A stretch of DNA of 64,000 nt from an uncultured Eubacteriales bacterium. Its GTDB lineage: Bacteria; Bacillota; Clostridia; Oscillospirales; Acutalibacteraceae. How positions within the stretch are numbered: the first letter of the stretch is position 1; each line of letters begins with the position of its first letter. Of this stretch, positions 45,647 through 54,136 are shown one piece after another. The stretch covers positions 1-64,000 of the forward strand of contig ONFJ01000001.1 of assembly GCA_900317085.1 (NCBI GenBank). The letters are read 5' to 3'. A program made the position numbers and the translations under genes. Below the pieces are notes generated by a model. That model was not told where the DNA came from. It did not search any database and saw nothing but the letters and a program-made list of their open reading frames with translations.

Positions 45647-46969
45647 ATGAAAGACCCGAGACAGCTCGCTTTTGAAACGCTGCTGAAGCTCCAGAAGCAT
45701 CAATCCTATTCGAATCTGTCCATTGCCGGCGTCCTGGGGTCCTCTGACCTGTCGGGCGCCGACAAGTCGTTTTTCACGACCCTTGTGTACGGAGTCCTCG
45801 AGCGGAAACTGACCCTCGACTACAACCTGTCCCTGTACCTGAAGCAGCCGCTGAAGAAACTGAACCCGAATGCCTACGCGGCCCTGCTGCTGGGGGCGTA
45901 CCAGGTCCTGTTCCTTGAAAAGGTCCCGGACCACGCCGCCATCAACGAGAGTGTGAAGCTGACCCGCAAGAACGGGGCGTCCTTCGCGTCCGGCCTCTGC
46001 AACGCGGTCCTGCGGAAAGTGGCCTCGAACGGGCTCTGCCTGCCGGAGGCACCGGCTGCCGCGCCGGAGGACGGAAGACCCCTCACGGACAAGGAGTATG
46101 CGTATTACAGCGTCCTCTATTCCGTCCCGGTGCCCCTCATCCGCCTCTGGGTGGAAGCTTACGGGTTCGAGAAAACGGAAGGCATCCTGAAAGACGCTCT
46201 GGGCCCCCGTCCTCTGACGGTGCGGGTGAACACGACCCGTACGACGGCGGAGGAACTCATCGCCCGACTGGAAACCGAAGGTGTTACGGCGGTGCCCCAT
46301 GAGGCAGTGGGCGATGCACTCATCCTAGAGTCCGCCGGGGACCTCGCAGCACTCCCGTCCTTCCGGGACGGGCTCTTCCACGTGCAGGACGCCGCGTCCC
46401 AGCTCTGCTGCGCGAACGTGGCGGCGGAGCCCGGCATGACGGTCTATGACCTCTGCGCGGCCCCCGGCGGGAAAAGCTGCACCCTTGCGGAACACATGGA
46501 AAACAAAGGTGTCGTCCGCGCTTTTGACCTCTATGAGAAGCGGGTGGGGCTCATCGCCGAAAACGCGGAACGCCTCGGTCTCTCCATCGTGGAACCCGCG
46601 GTGGGAGATGCCACGGAATACGACCCGGAGCGGCCCCCTGCGGACCGTGTCCTCTGCGACGTGCCCTGTGCCGGATACGGAGACATCGGGCGCAAGCCGG
46701 AGATCCGTTTCAAAGACCCCGGTTCCGTTGACAATTTTCCTGCCTTACAGTATGATATTTTAGATAAGGCGGAACAATATGTAGTGGACGGCGGACGCCT
46801 CGTATACTCTACCTGCTCCCTGAACCCCGCGGAGAACGAAGCGGTGGCGGAGCGATTCCTGGAGGAGCACGACGGCTGGAACCTCGTCCTCATGAAGACC
46901 TATTTTCCGCAGGACTACCACTGTGACGGCTTTTTCAATGCCGTCTTCGAGAAGGCGAGGGAAGGGTAA
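45647..46969 (+). CDS. rsmB: 16S rRNA cytosine-5 methyltransferase RsmB
   Basis: Methylates C967 (E. coli numbering) of 16S rRNA. The 440-residue protein has an N-terminal NusB-like helical domain (1-140) and a catalytic domain with VYDLCAAPGGKSC, the cysteine motif CDVPCAGYGD and the second cysteine in VYSTCSLNPAENE. The ATG is one base after the yugP stop codon. Confidence 0.95.
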   Translation: MKDPRQLAFETLLKLQKHQSYSNLSIAGVLGSSDLSGADKSFFTTLVYGVLERKLTLDYNLSLYLKQPLKKLNPNAYAALLLGAYQVLFLEKVPDHAAINESVKLTRKNGASFASGLCNAVLRKVASNGLCLPEAPAAAPEDGRPLTDKEYAYYSVLYSVPVPLIRLWVEAYGFEKTEGILKDALGPRPLTVRVNTTRTTAEELIARLETEGVTAVPHEAVGDALILESAGDLAALPSFRDGLFHVQDAASQLCCANVAAEPGMTVYDLCAAPGGKSCTLAEHMENKGVVRAFDLYEKRVGLIAENAERLGLSIVEPAVGDATEYDPERPPADRVLCDVPCAGYGDIGRKPEIRFKDPGSVDNFPALQYDILDKAEQYVVDGGRLVYSTCSLNPAENEAVAERFLEEHDGWNLVLMKTYFPQDYHCDGFFNAVFEKAREG

Positions 46970-46992
46970 CGGAACGCAAAGACATCCGGGCG

Positions 46993-48015
46993 ATGACGCT
47001 GCCGGAACTGACGGAGGACATCGTGGCCCTCGGGCTCCCGAAATTCCGGGCGAAACAGATCTATTCCTGGCTCCACCAGAAGTACGTCGCGTCCTTTTCC
47101 GATATGACGAACCTGTCGAAAGACCTCCGTGCGTCCCTGGCGGAACACTATGAGATCTACGACGCGAAGACTGTCCTCAAGCGGACCTCCGCCATCGACG
47201 GGACCGTCAAGTACCTTTACGAACTGAACGACGGGAACACCGTGGAAACGGTCCTGATGAAGTACAAGTACGGTTACTCCATCTGCATCTCTTCGCAGAT
47301 CGGCTGTGACATGGGGTGTTCCTTCTGCGCGTCCACCATCGATGGCTGTGCCCGGAGCCTCCGGACCTCCGAGATGCTGGCGCAGATCTATACCGCCCAG
47401 CGCGAACTGGGCATCCGGGTCTCCCACATCGTCCTCATGGGCATGGGAGAGCCTCTTCTGAACTACGACAACATGCTCCGCTTCCTCGACATCATCACCG
47501 GGGAAGACGGCGCCAACATCAGTGCCCGGCACATCTCGGTGTCCACCTGCGGCATCGTGCCGAAGATCTACGAGCTGATGGAGCTCCGGCCCCAGTTCAC
47601 GCTCTCGGTCTCTCTTCACGCGCCGAACGACGACATCCGTAACAAGATCATGCCCGTCAATCGCCGATGGGGTGTGGAAGTGCTGCTGAAAGCCTGCCGG
47701 GACTACATCGCCGCCACGAACCGCCGCATCTCCTTTGAATACGCGATGATGAGCGGCATCAACGATACGGACGAGTGCGCCAGAGAACTGGCCTCCCGTC
47801 TGAAAGGCATGCTGTGCCATGTCAACCTCATCCCCGCCAATGAAGTGCGGGAGAACGACTACGTCAGAAGCTCCGCGGACCGCCTGCAGGCGTTTGCCGC
47901 GATATTGGAGAAGAACGGCATCACCACGACCGTTCGACGGACCCTGGGACCCGACATCGAGGCGTCCTGCGGTCAGCTGAGAAGAAACCACGCAAAGGAG
48001 GCGTCAGAGACATGA
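46993..48015 (+). CDS. rlmN: Dual-specificity RNA methyltransferase RlmN
   Basis: Radical SAM enzyme that methylates A2503 of 23S rRNA and A37 of some tRNAs. The 340-residue protein has the cluster motif CDMGCSFC (C-x3-C-x2-C), MGMGEPLLNYDN and the C-terminal cysteine in LGPDIEASCGQL. ATG 46993 is the only normal start. However, AGGGAAGGG lies 26 bases upstream, and the intervening codons (ERKDIRA) continue the usual family N-terminus, so a rare start codon may be used. Confidence 0.95.
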   Translation: MTLPELTEDIVALGLPKFRAKQIYSWLHQKYVASFSDMTNLSKDLRASLAEHYEIYDAKTVLKRTSAIDGTVKYLYELNDGNTVETVLMKYKYGYSICISSQIGCDMGCSFCASTIDGCARSLRTSEMLAQIYTAQRELGIRVSHIVLMGMGEPLLNYDNMLRFLDIITGEDGANISARHISVSTCGIVPKIYELMELRPQFTLSVSLHAPNDDIRNKIMPVNRRWGVEVLLKACRDYIAATNRRISFEYAMMSGINDTDECARELASRLKGMLCHVNLIPANEVRENDYVRSSADRLQAFAAILEKNGITTTVRRTLGPDIEASCGQLRRNHAKEASET

Positions 48016-48740
48016 GGATCATTGCAAGGACCGACCCCGGCAAAGTCCGTTCCAGCAACCAGGACTCCTATGCCGCCGGAGAATTCCGCAACGGTGTGGC
48101 CTGGGCCGTCGTATGTGACGGGATGGGCGGCAGTGTCGGCGGCAACATCGCAAGTTCCACTGCGGTCCGGTCCATCTCTGAACGGATCACCACGGCGTAC
48201 CGGGAGAACATGAGTTCCTCCTCCATCCGCAATCTGCTGGTGACCGCCATTACCAATGCCAATTTTGAGATTTTCGACATGGCCTCTGCCAACCCCGACC
48301 TCACCGGGATGGGCACCACCGTCGTCGCCGCCATCATGGATGACGAGAACATCTATGTGGCCCACGCGGGGGACAGCCGTGCGTACATCGTCAACAAGTC
48401 ATCCATCCGGCAGATCACCCGGGACCACTCCGTCGTTCAGAAGATGATCGAGAACGGAGAGATCACCGAGGCGGAAGCGGTGCGCCACCCCAGCAAGAAC
48501 CTCATCACGAGGGCCCTGGGCGTCGACGAGAACCTCCGGGTCGACTTCAACGAAGAGCCCTGCGGAGAGCGCACCATGCTGCTCATCTGCACGGACGGCC
48601 TCACGAACTATGTGACGGACGAGGAGATCCACCAGACCATCCTGAAAGGCCTGCATACAGACTTTGCGGAGACGCTGGTCGACCTCGCGAACGAACATGG
48701 CGGCGGGGACAACATCACCGTCGTCGTTGTGGAGGGCTGA
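48012..48740 (+). CDS. prpC: PP2C-type Ser/Thr protein phosphatase
   Basis: Metal-dependent phosphatase that reverses PrkC phosphorylation. The 242-residue protein is a minimal PP2C with TDPGKVRSSNQDSY, VVCDGMGG, AHAGDSRAYIV, TRDHS and the final Asp in GGGDNITVVVV. It overlaps rlmN by four bases (ATGA) and is four bases from prkC. Confidence 0.96.
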   Translation: MRIIARTDPGKVRSSNQDSYAAGEFRNGVAWAVVCDGMGGSVGGNIASSTAVRSISERITTAYRENMSSSSIRNLLVTAITNANFEIFDMASANPDLTGMGTTVVAAIMDDENIYVAHAGDSRAYIVNKSSIRQITRDHSVVQKMIENGEITEAEAVRHPSKNLITRALGVDENLRVDFNEEPCGERTMLLICTDGLTNYVTDEEIHQTILKGLHTDFAETLVDLANEHGGGDNITVVVVEG

Positions 48741-48744
48741 GTGT

Positions 48745-50778
48745 ATGGATAATTATGTGGGAAAACGGCTCGACGGCCGCTATGAGATCCGCGAGATCGT
48801 CGGCGTCGGCGGTATGGCCGTGGTCTACAAGGCCTACGACAATATCGACGACCGCATGGTCTCCATCAAAGTTCTGAAAGACGAGTTCCTCGCCAACGAG
48901 GAATTCCGCAGACGGTTCAAAAACGAATCCAAAGCCATTGCCGTCCTGTCCCATCCGAACATCGTCAAGGTCTACGATGTCTCTTTGGGCGATAAACTCC
49001 AGTACATCGTCATGGAGTACGTGGAAGGCATCACGCTGAAAGAATATATCGAGCAGCAGGGCGTCATCCCCTGGAAGGAAGCGGTCCACTTCACGACCCA
49101 GATTCTCCGGGCGCTTCAGCATGCCCACGACAAGGGCATCGTCCACCGGGACATCAAGCCCCAGAACATCATGCTGCTGGAAAACGGGACCATCAAGGTT
49201 ACGGACTTCGGTATCGCCCGGTTCTCCCGTGGCGAGACCCGCACCATGACGGAAGCCGCCATCGGCTCGGTCCACTACATCTCTCCGGAACAGGCGAGAG
49301 GCGAGATGACCGACGACAAGGCGGACATTTACTCCGTCGGTGTCGTTCTCTACGAGATGATCACCGGACGCCTGCCCTTCGAGTCCGACAGCGCTGTGTC
49401 GGTCGCCATCATGCAGGTGCAGAACGAGGCGACCCCGCCCCGTGAGATCAACCCGCAGATCCCGGTCGGCCTCGAACAGATCACGCTCCACGCCATGGAG
49501 AAGAGCACCGCGAACCGGTATCAGTCCGCCGCGGAGATGCTCCTCGACCTCGACGAACTGAAACGCAACCCGTCCATCAAATTCGATTACACCTACTTTG
49601 TCGATAAAGAACCGACCAAGTTCATCAACCGTGAGTCCGTCACGGCTGCCGGCTATGGCCCCGTCGCGCCCCGTGTGGGCGGCGGATCCTCCTCTTCCGG
49701 TGCGAACCCGGTCATCCCGGACCGGAACGAACCGAAGAAGGGCAATGTGAGACGCAACATCGGCATCGGCGTCGGCATCGGCCTTGTGGCCGCCATCGTG
49801 GCGGTACTGGTCTTCCTGCGCCTCTTCACCGATGTCCTCGGCGGCAGCGACCTGACCGTCCCGAACTTCGTTGGCAAGATCTATGCCGAAGAGATCGACG
49901 GCAACGAGCGGTACGAAGACTTCGACTTCGACCTCACATATGTCTCCTCGACGACCGCCAAAGAGGGCGAGATCATCAAGCAGGATCCCGTCTCCGGCAC
50001 CAAGGTCCGCAAGGGTCAGACCATCAAACTGGAAGTCGTCTCCAAGGGCACTGTCTCTGAGATCCCGGAGATCTACGGCAAGACCCTCATCGAGGCCAGT
50101 GAGATCCTCCAGACCGAAGGTTTCACGAACCTGAAGGCAGAGACCGAGTTCTCCGCGACTGCAGAACCGGGCACGGTCCTCCGTTCCGACCCCGCCCAGG
50201 GCTCTGAGGCGGACACCTCCGAGACCATCCTTCTGATCGTCGCCACCGATGAGAGCAACGAGAAGACGACGGTTCCGGACGTCCTCGGCATGAACTACTA
50301 CGAAGACAAATCGTCCGTCGAACAGTTCTTCACGAAGGCGGGCCTCAAAGTGGGCTCCGTCACGGAAAAAGATTCCGCGGAAGATAAGGGCACCATCATC
50401 GAGCAGAGCGTCCGCAGCGGCCTGAAGGCCAATAAGGGCACGGCCATCGACCTGACCGTCAGCTCCGGCTCCGGCGCACAGAAGACCGGCCGGGTCTCCA
50501 TCATGCTCCCGAACACCGGCAGCACCCAGACTGTCCGCGTCTATGTCGCGAACGAGCTCCAGAAGAGCTCCGAGGTCCTGCTGAACGGCCGCAGCTACAG
50601 CGTCGAGATCACCGGCAACGGCACCGACGTCCCCGTCGACATCTATATCGGCGAGACCAAGGTCTACGACGCGAAGGCTAACTTCACCCGCAGCTCGGTC
50701 CCCATGTCCGACGTCAACACTTATACGTATTCCGAAACAACCACATCCGCAAACGGCGGGTTCATCCTGCCCTGGTGA
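48745..50778 (+). CDS. prkC: Ser/Thr protein kinase PrkC with PASTA domains
   Basis: Membrane kinase that senses cell-wall fragments. The 677-residue protein has a kinase domain (10-270) with GVGGMAVVYKA, VSIKVL, VHRDIKPQNIML and TDFGIAR; one membrane helix (about 340-365); and three PASTA repeats (about 372-440, 441-510 and 511-582). A 95-residue Thr/Ser-rich C-terminal domain (about 583-677), which I do not recognise, follows. Normal PrkC proteins often end soon after the PASTA repeats. It starts four bases after prpC. Confidence 0.95.
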   Translation: MDNYVGKRLDGRYEIREIVGVGGMAVVYKAYDNIDDRMVSIKVLKDEFLANEEFRRRFKNESKAIAVLSHPNIVKVYDVSLGDKLQYIVMEYVEGITLKEYIEQQGVIPWKEAVHFTTQILRALQHAHDKGIVHRDIKPQNIMLLENGTIKVTDFGIARFSRGETRTMTEAAIGSVHYISPEQARGEMTDDKADIYSVGVVLYEMITGRLPFESDSAVSVAIMQVQNEATPPREINPQIPVGLEQITLHAMEKSTANRYQSAAEMLLDLDELKRNPSIKFDYTYFVDKEPTKFINRESVTAAGYGPVAPRVGGGSSSSGANPVIPDRNEPKKGNVRRNIGIGVGIGLVAAIVAVLVFLRLFTDVLGGSDLTVPNFVGKIYAEEIDGNERYEDFDFDLTYVSSTTAKEGEIIKQDPVSGTKVRKGQTIKLEVVSKGTVSEIPEIYGKTLIEASEILQTEGFTNLKAETEFSATAEPGTVLRSDPAQGSEADTSETILLIVATDESNEKTTVPDVLGMNYYEDKSSVEQFFTKAGLKVGSVTEKDSAEDKGTIIEQSVRSGLKANKGTAIDLTVSSGSGAQKTGRVSIMLPNTGSTQTVRVYVANELQKSSEVLLNGRSYSVEITGNGTDVPVDIYIGETKVYDAKANFTRSSVPMSDVNTYTYSETTTSANGGFILPW

Positions 50779-50782
50779 TTTC

Positions 50783-51682
50783 ATGACAACACTGACCGGA
50801 ACTATCATCAAAGGCATCGGCGGCTTCTATTATGTAGAGGCCGCCGACGGGATTTATGAATGCAAGGCGAGAGGGGCCTTCCGCAACGAAGGCGTGACTC
50901 CTCTGGTCGGCGACCGCGTGTCCATCACCGTCAATGACGGGGACACGGAGAACACCGTCGACGAGATCTTCGATCGCAAGAACGAGCTGCGCCGACCGCC
51001 GGTCGCGAACATCGACCGCATCATCATCGTGGTGGCCAGCATGGAACCCCGCCCGAACCCACTCGTCATCGACCGGCTGACCGCCATCGCGGTCCGCAAG
51101 GGCATCGAGCCCGTCATCGTCCTCAACAAGGCCGACCTCAAGGACGTCACGGAACTCCGTGAGACCTATGAGAAGACCCCGTTCCCGGTGGTCACGACCA
51201 ACGGCCTGACCGGGGAGGGGACCGAGGAACTGAAAGCGCTCCTGGAAGGGAAGACCTGTGCCTTCACCGGAAACTCCGGTGTCGGCAAGTCCACGCTCCT
51301 CAACGCCCTCGACCCGTCTCTGGACCTCGCCACGGCGGAGATCTCCCGCAAGCTGGGGAGAGGCCGTCACACGACGAGGGAATGCACGCTCATGAAGGTC
51401 TGCGGCGGCTATGTCGTCGACACACCGGGCTTCGCCTCCCTCGAATTTGCCCGCGATGAACTGGTGCTGAAAGACGAACTGGAAGACTGTTTTCCGGAGT
51501 TCGAGCCGTACATCGCCAACTGCAAATTCCACCCGTCCTGTGCCCATCTGAACGACAAGGGCTGCGCCGTCACGGCGGCGGTCGAGGAGGGGCTCATCGC
51601 CGAATCGAGATACCGCAGTTACCGGGCGATGTACGAAGAGGTAAAAGACCTCGAAGCCTGGCAGCTGAAATCGTCAAAATAA
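50783..51682 (+). CDS. rsgA: Ribosome small-subunit GTPase RsgA
   Basis: Circularly permuted GTPase that checks 30S maturation. The 299-residue protein has an OB domain (1-65), VLNKADL (G4), GNSGVGKSTLLNAL (G1, about 170), DTPGF (G3) and the zinc knuckle CKFHPSCAHLNDKGCAV. It follows prkC directly, the conserved Firmicute order. The next usual gene, rpe, is missing here. Confidence 0.96.
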   Translation: MTTLTGTIIKGIGGFYYVEAADGIYECKARGAFRNEGVTPLVGDRVSITVNDGDTENTVDEIFDRKNELRRPPVANIDRIIIVVASMEPRPNPLVIDRLTAIAVRKGIEPVIVLNKADLKDVTELRETYEKTPFPVVTTNGLTGEGTEELKALLEGKTCAFTGNSGVGKSTLLNALDPSLDLATAEISRKLGRGRHTTRECTLMKVCGGYVVDTPGFASLEFARDELVLKDELEDCFPEFEPYIANCKFHPSCAHLNDKGCAVTAAVEEGLIAESRYRSYRAMYEEVKDLEAWQLKSSK

Positions 51683-51683
51683 C

Positions 51684-51712
51684 TTGTGTTCAATTTGTTT
51701 CTGCGTTATAAT
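51684..51712 (+). promoter_or_regulatory. Promoter of the Lys-rich protein / Hcp-like unit
   Basis: TTGTGT (51684-51689) and a perfect TATAAT (51707-51712) are 17 bases apart. It begins two bases after rsgA ends. Confidence 0.7.
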
Positions 51713-51759
51713 GATTAGCCGAAACAGTGCTTCGATCTATTCTGAAAAGAGGTACCGCA

Positions 51760-52248
51760 TTGAAAAAGAAGGGTAGAAAAGGCAAAGGCTTCGGCCGGCT
51801 GTTCGCCGGTCCGGACGAGTCTGCCCGAAATGCGTTTCGTTCCCGCCGGGAAGCGGACCTCGAAAACGATGACCTCGAGACCCCGGAAGACATCCTCGCA
51901 AAGTACGGCAAGTACCTCGATGAGGACGGTGTCCCGTTCAAAGGCATCAACCCGAAGCCAAAGTACTATGTGGTCCCGAAGGAAGTCCCGGAGGAAGAGC
52001 TGACGGTCAGCCGCCAGCCCATCGTCCACCAGATCCTGACGACCCCGGCCCCGCAGACACCGAAGCCGAAAAAGGCGACGGTGAAGAAAGTGCAGAAGAC
52101 CGATCCGAAAACGGTCGTCGTGAAGAAACGGTGCGCACCGGAACCGGCACCGAAGAAAGTCACGGTCCGGAAGGTCGAAAAGCCTGTCATCCAGGAACCG
52201 GAGACCACCGCAAAAACCATCAAAATCAAAGTGAAATCCAAATCATAA
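51760..52248 (+). CDS. Lys/Pro-rich small basic protein, unknown
   Basis: I do not recognise this 162-residue protein. It opens with a basic stretch (MKKKGRKGKGFGRLF), then an acidic middle (about 25-65) and a low-complexity C-terminal half. That half repeats a Lys-Val-Thr/Val unit: KKATVKKVQKT, KTVVVKKR, KKVTVRKVEK and TIKIKVKSKS, with Pro-rich joints. No signal peptide or membrane helix. I chose TTG 51760, eight bases after AAGAGG; GTG 51727 has no such site. It lies 19 bases before the Hcp-like gene, under one promoter. Nucleic-acid or surface binding is possible but unproven. Confidence 0.65.
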   Translation: MKKKGRKGKGFGRLFAGPDESARNAFRSRREADLENDDLETPEDILAKYGKYLDEDGVPFKGINPKPKYYVVPKEVPEEELTVSRQPIVHQILTTPAPQTPKPKKATVKKVQKTDPKTVVVKKRCAPEPAPKKVTVRKVEKPVIQEPETTAKTIKIKVKSKS

Positions 52249-52267
52249 ATCGGAGGACCGAACTACC

Positions 52268-54046
52268 ATGACCGTCACAGAACTTCGCGCGGTACTGGAC
52301 CTTGCCACCAAGAGTCTGGCCGCTGTCACAACTGAATTACGCGTCGAGATGAAAGATGTTCCGAAAGCAGTCGACCTGCTCATCGTACGGAACCTCTGCA
52401 TGACCGCGGAAGGCGTCAACTCGGACGAAGCTGTCCTGAGCGCCGCCATCGAGGAGACCCTGGCGCACAAGCGCACTCTTCTCGCGGACGTCACCGCGCC
52501 CCGTGTCCTTCCCGTCGACTCCCTCTGGGACCCGGCCGGTCCGGAAGAGTACGCCGCGAAACTGGCGGAGATCGACGAAAAAGAAAATGAGAACGCCGAC
52601 GCCCACAGCCTGCGCATGATCGTCATGGCGGGCCTCAAGGGCATTGCCGGCTTTGCCTGGGAAGCATACCAGATCGGCTACGAAGATGAGGGCATCGACC
52701 CGTTTCTGCAGAGAGTCCTGCAGCGGACGCTCAAGTACACCCTCAGCGTCGGCCTGCTCTTCAACCTCTCGATGGAAGTCGGCGGCTTCGGCTACCGCGC
52801 CATGGGCCTGCTCGACAACGCCCGCATCGAGCGGTACGGTTCTCCCAAACTGACCAACATCGAACTCGGTGTCCGCACCAAGCCGGGCATCCTGGTCTGC
52901 GGCTCCGACATCCGTGCCCTCGAGTGCCTGCTTGAGCAGACGAAGGGCACCGGCGTCGAAGTCTACACCCACGATGAACTCATGTCCGCGCACTGCTATC
53001 CACAGCTCTCCGGTCTCGACCATTTCGCCGGCAACTACGGCGGTTCCATGGCGAGCCAGAAGTCGGACTTCAATTACTTCAACGGCCCCATCGTCGTCAC
53101 CGGCGGCGCTCTGGAAGAGCCGGCGGAAGGTTATGCCGACCGCATCTACACGACCGGTGTCGCCGGCTTCGCCGGTGTCCCGCACCTGACCACGGACAAG
53201 GATGAAGTCACGGACTTCTCCGCCGTCATCGAGCAGGCGAAGACCTGCGCCGCGCCGACCGAACTGAGAAAGGGAGAGGTCGTCACCGGCTTCGGCCACG
53301 ACCAGCTCTACTCCATGGGCGAGATGCTGACCGGTGCCATCGAGGATGAGTCTATCGCCAAAGTCATCACCATCATCGGTGCTGACGCATCCGACCCGTC
53401 CCGCACCTATGTCTCCGAACTGGTTTCTTCGCTGCCGAAGAACTCCATCGTCATGACCGACGGTCCCGTCAAGTTCCGGTTCAACGACCAGTACCTCGGC
53501 ACGCTCCGCGGCATGCCCCGCACCATGGACATCGGTGCCATCAACGACACCTACTCCTTCTGCATGGCAGCGCTGAAGCTCCAGGCCGACCTCGGCAAAT
53601 ATGACATCAACGGTGTCCCGATCTCCTATGTCGTCTCCCTCGGCGATGAACGGGCGATGACCGCGTTACTGACCCTCATCTACATCGGGGCCAAGAACCT
53701 CACCGTGTTCCCGTCCTATCCCGACTACATGACCGACAGTATCATCGGTGTCTTTGAGAAGAACTTCGGTCTCCGCACCGCGAAGACCCCGGCGGAAGAT
53801 GTGGAAGCCTTCTTCGCGAAGAAGCCCGTCAGCGCCGACGGCCCCATCGACCCGGAGATGCTCATCATCGACATCATCGAGAAGTACCCGGATGCCGCTC
53901 AGGTCCTCATGAACTGCGGCATGAGCTGTGTCACCTGCGGTGCCGCGCTCTATGAGTCCCTGTCCGAGGCCTGCATGGTCCACGGTCTCGACCCCGAAGA
54001 CGTCAAGGAAGTCCTTGACCACGAACTGGGTCTTGTCGAAGACTGA
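52268..54046 (+). CDS. Hybrid-cluster-protein homologue lacking metal ligands, fused to DUF1858
   Basis: A 592-residue protein that aligns along the Hcp (hydroxylamine reductase) chain: YTHDELMSAHCYP, GNYGGSMASQKSDF, DRIYTTGVAGFAGVPHL and VKFRFNDQYLGTLRGMPRTMDIGAINDTYSF. The N-terminal CxxC cluster region is absent. The hybrid-cluster ligands are changed: His244 to Ser213, Cys312 to Ala281, and the later three Cys are replaced in IGADASDPSR, TDGPVKFRF and DIGAINDTY. Only the two Glu (Glu237 and the Glu in GDERAM) remain. A DUF1858 domain with NCGMSCVTC closes the protein (about 530-590). Normal Hcp chemistry is therefore unlikely. Ligand numbering is from D. vulgaris Hcp, aligned by eye. Confidence 0.8.
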   Translation: MTVTELRAVLDLATKSLAAVTTELRVEMKDVPKAVDLLIVRNLCMTAEGVNSDEAVLSAAIEETLAHKRTLLADVTAPRVLPVDSLWDPAGPEEYAAKLAEIDEKENENADAHSLRMIVMAGLKGIAGFAWEAYQIGYEDEGIDPFLQRVLQRTLKYTLSVGLLFNLSMEVGGFGYRAMGLLDNARIERYGSPKLTNIELGVRTKPGILVCGSDIRALECLLEQTKGTGVEVYTHDELMSAHCYPQLSGLDHFAGNYGGSMASQKSDFNYFNGPIVVTGGALEEPAEGYADRIYTTGVAGFAGVPHLTTDKDEVTDFSAVIEQAKTCAAPTELRKGEVVTGFGHDQLYSMGEMLTGAIEDESIAKVITIIGADASDPSRTYVSELVSSLPKNSIVMTDGPVKFRFNDQYLGTLRGMPRTMDIGAINDTYSFCMAALKLQADLGKYDINGVPISYVVSLGDERAMTALLTLIYIGAKNLTVFPSYPDYMTDSIIGVFEKNFGLRTAKTPAEDVEAFFAKKPVSADGPIDPEMLIIDIIEKYPDAAQVLMNCGMSCVTCGAALYESLSEACMVHGLDPEDVKEVLDHELGLVED

Positions 54047-54059
54047 TCTTTCGTGTAAA

Positions 54060-54074
54060 ATGAATTGAATTCAT
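54060..54074. promoter_or_regulatory. Palindrome upstream of the GDSL esterase gene
   Basis: ATGAATTGAATTCAT (54060-54074) is a dyad with a single unpaired position, in an AT-rich spacer between the Hcp-like gene and the esterase. It may be an operator. I could not fix a good promoter beside it. Confidence 0.3.
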
Positions 54075-54136
54075 AATTTCGACACAAATCTTTTCACACA
54101 AGCAAAGACTCATTCTGACAGAAGGAGAGAATGACC

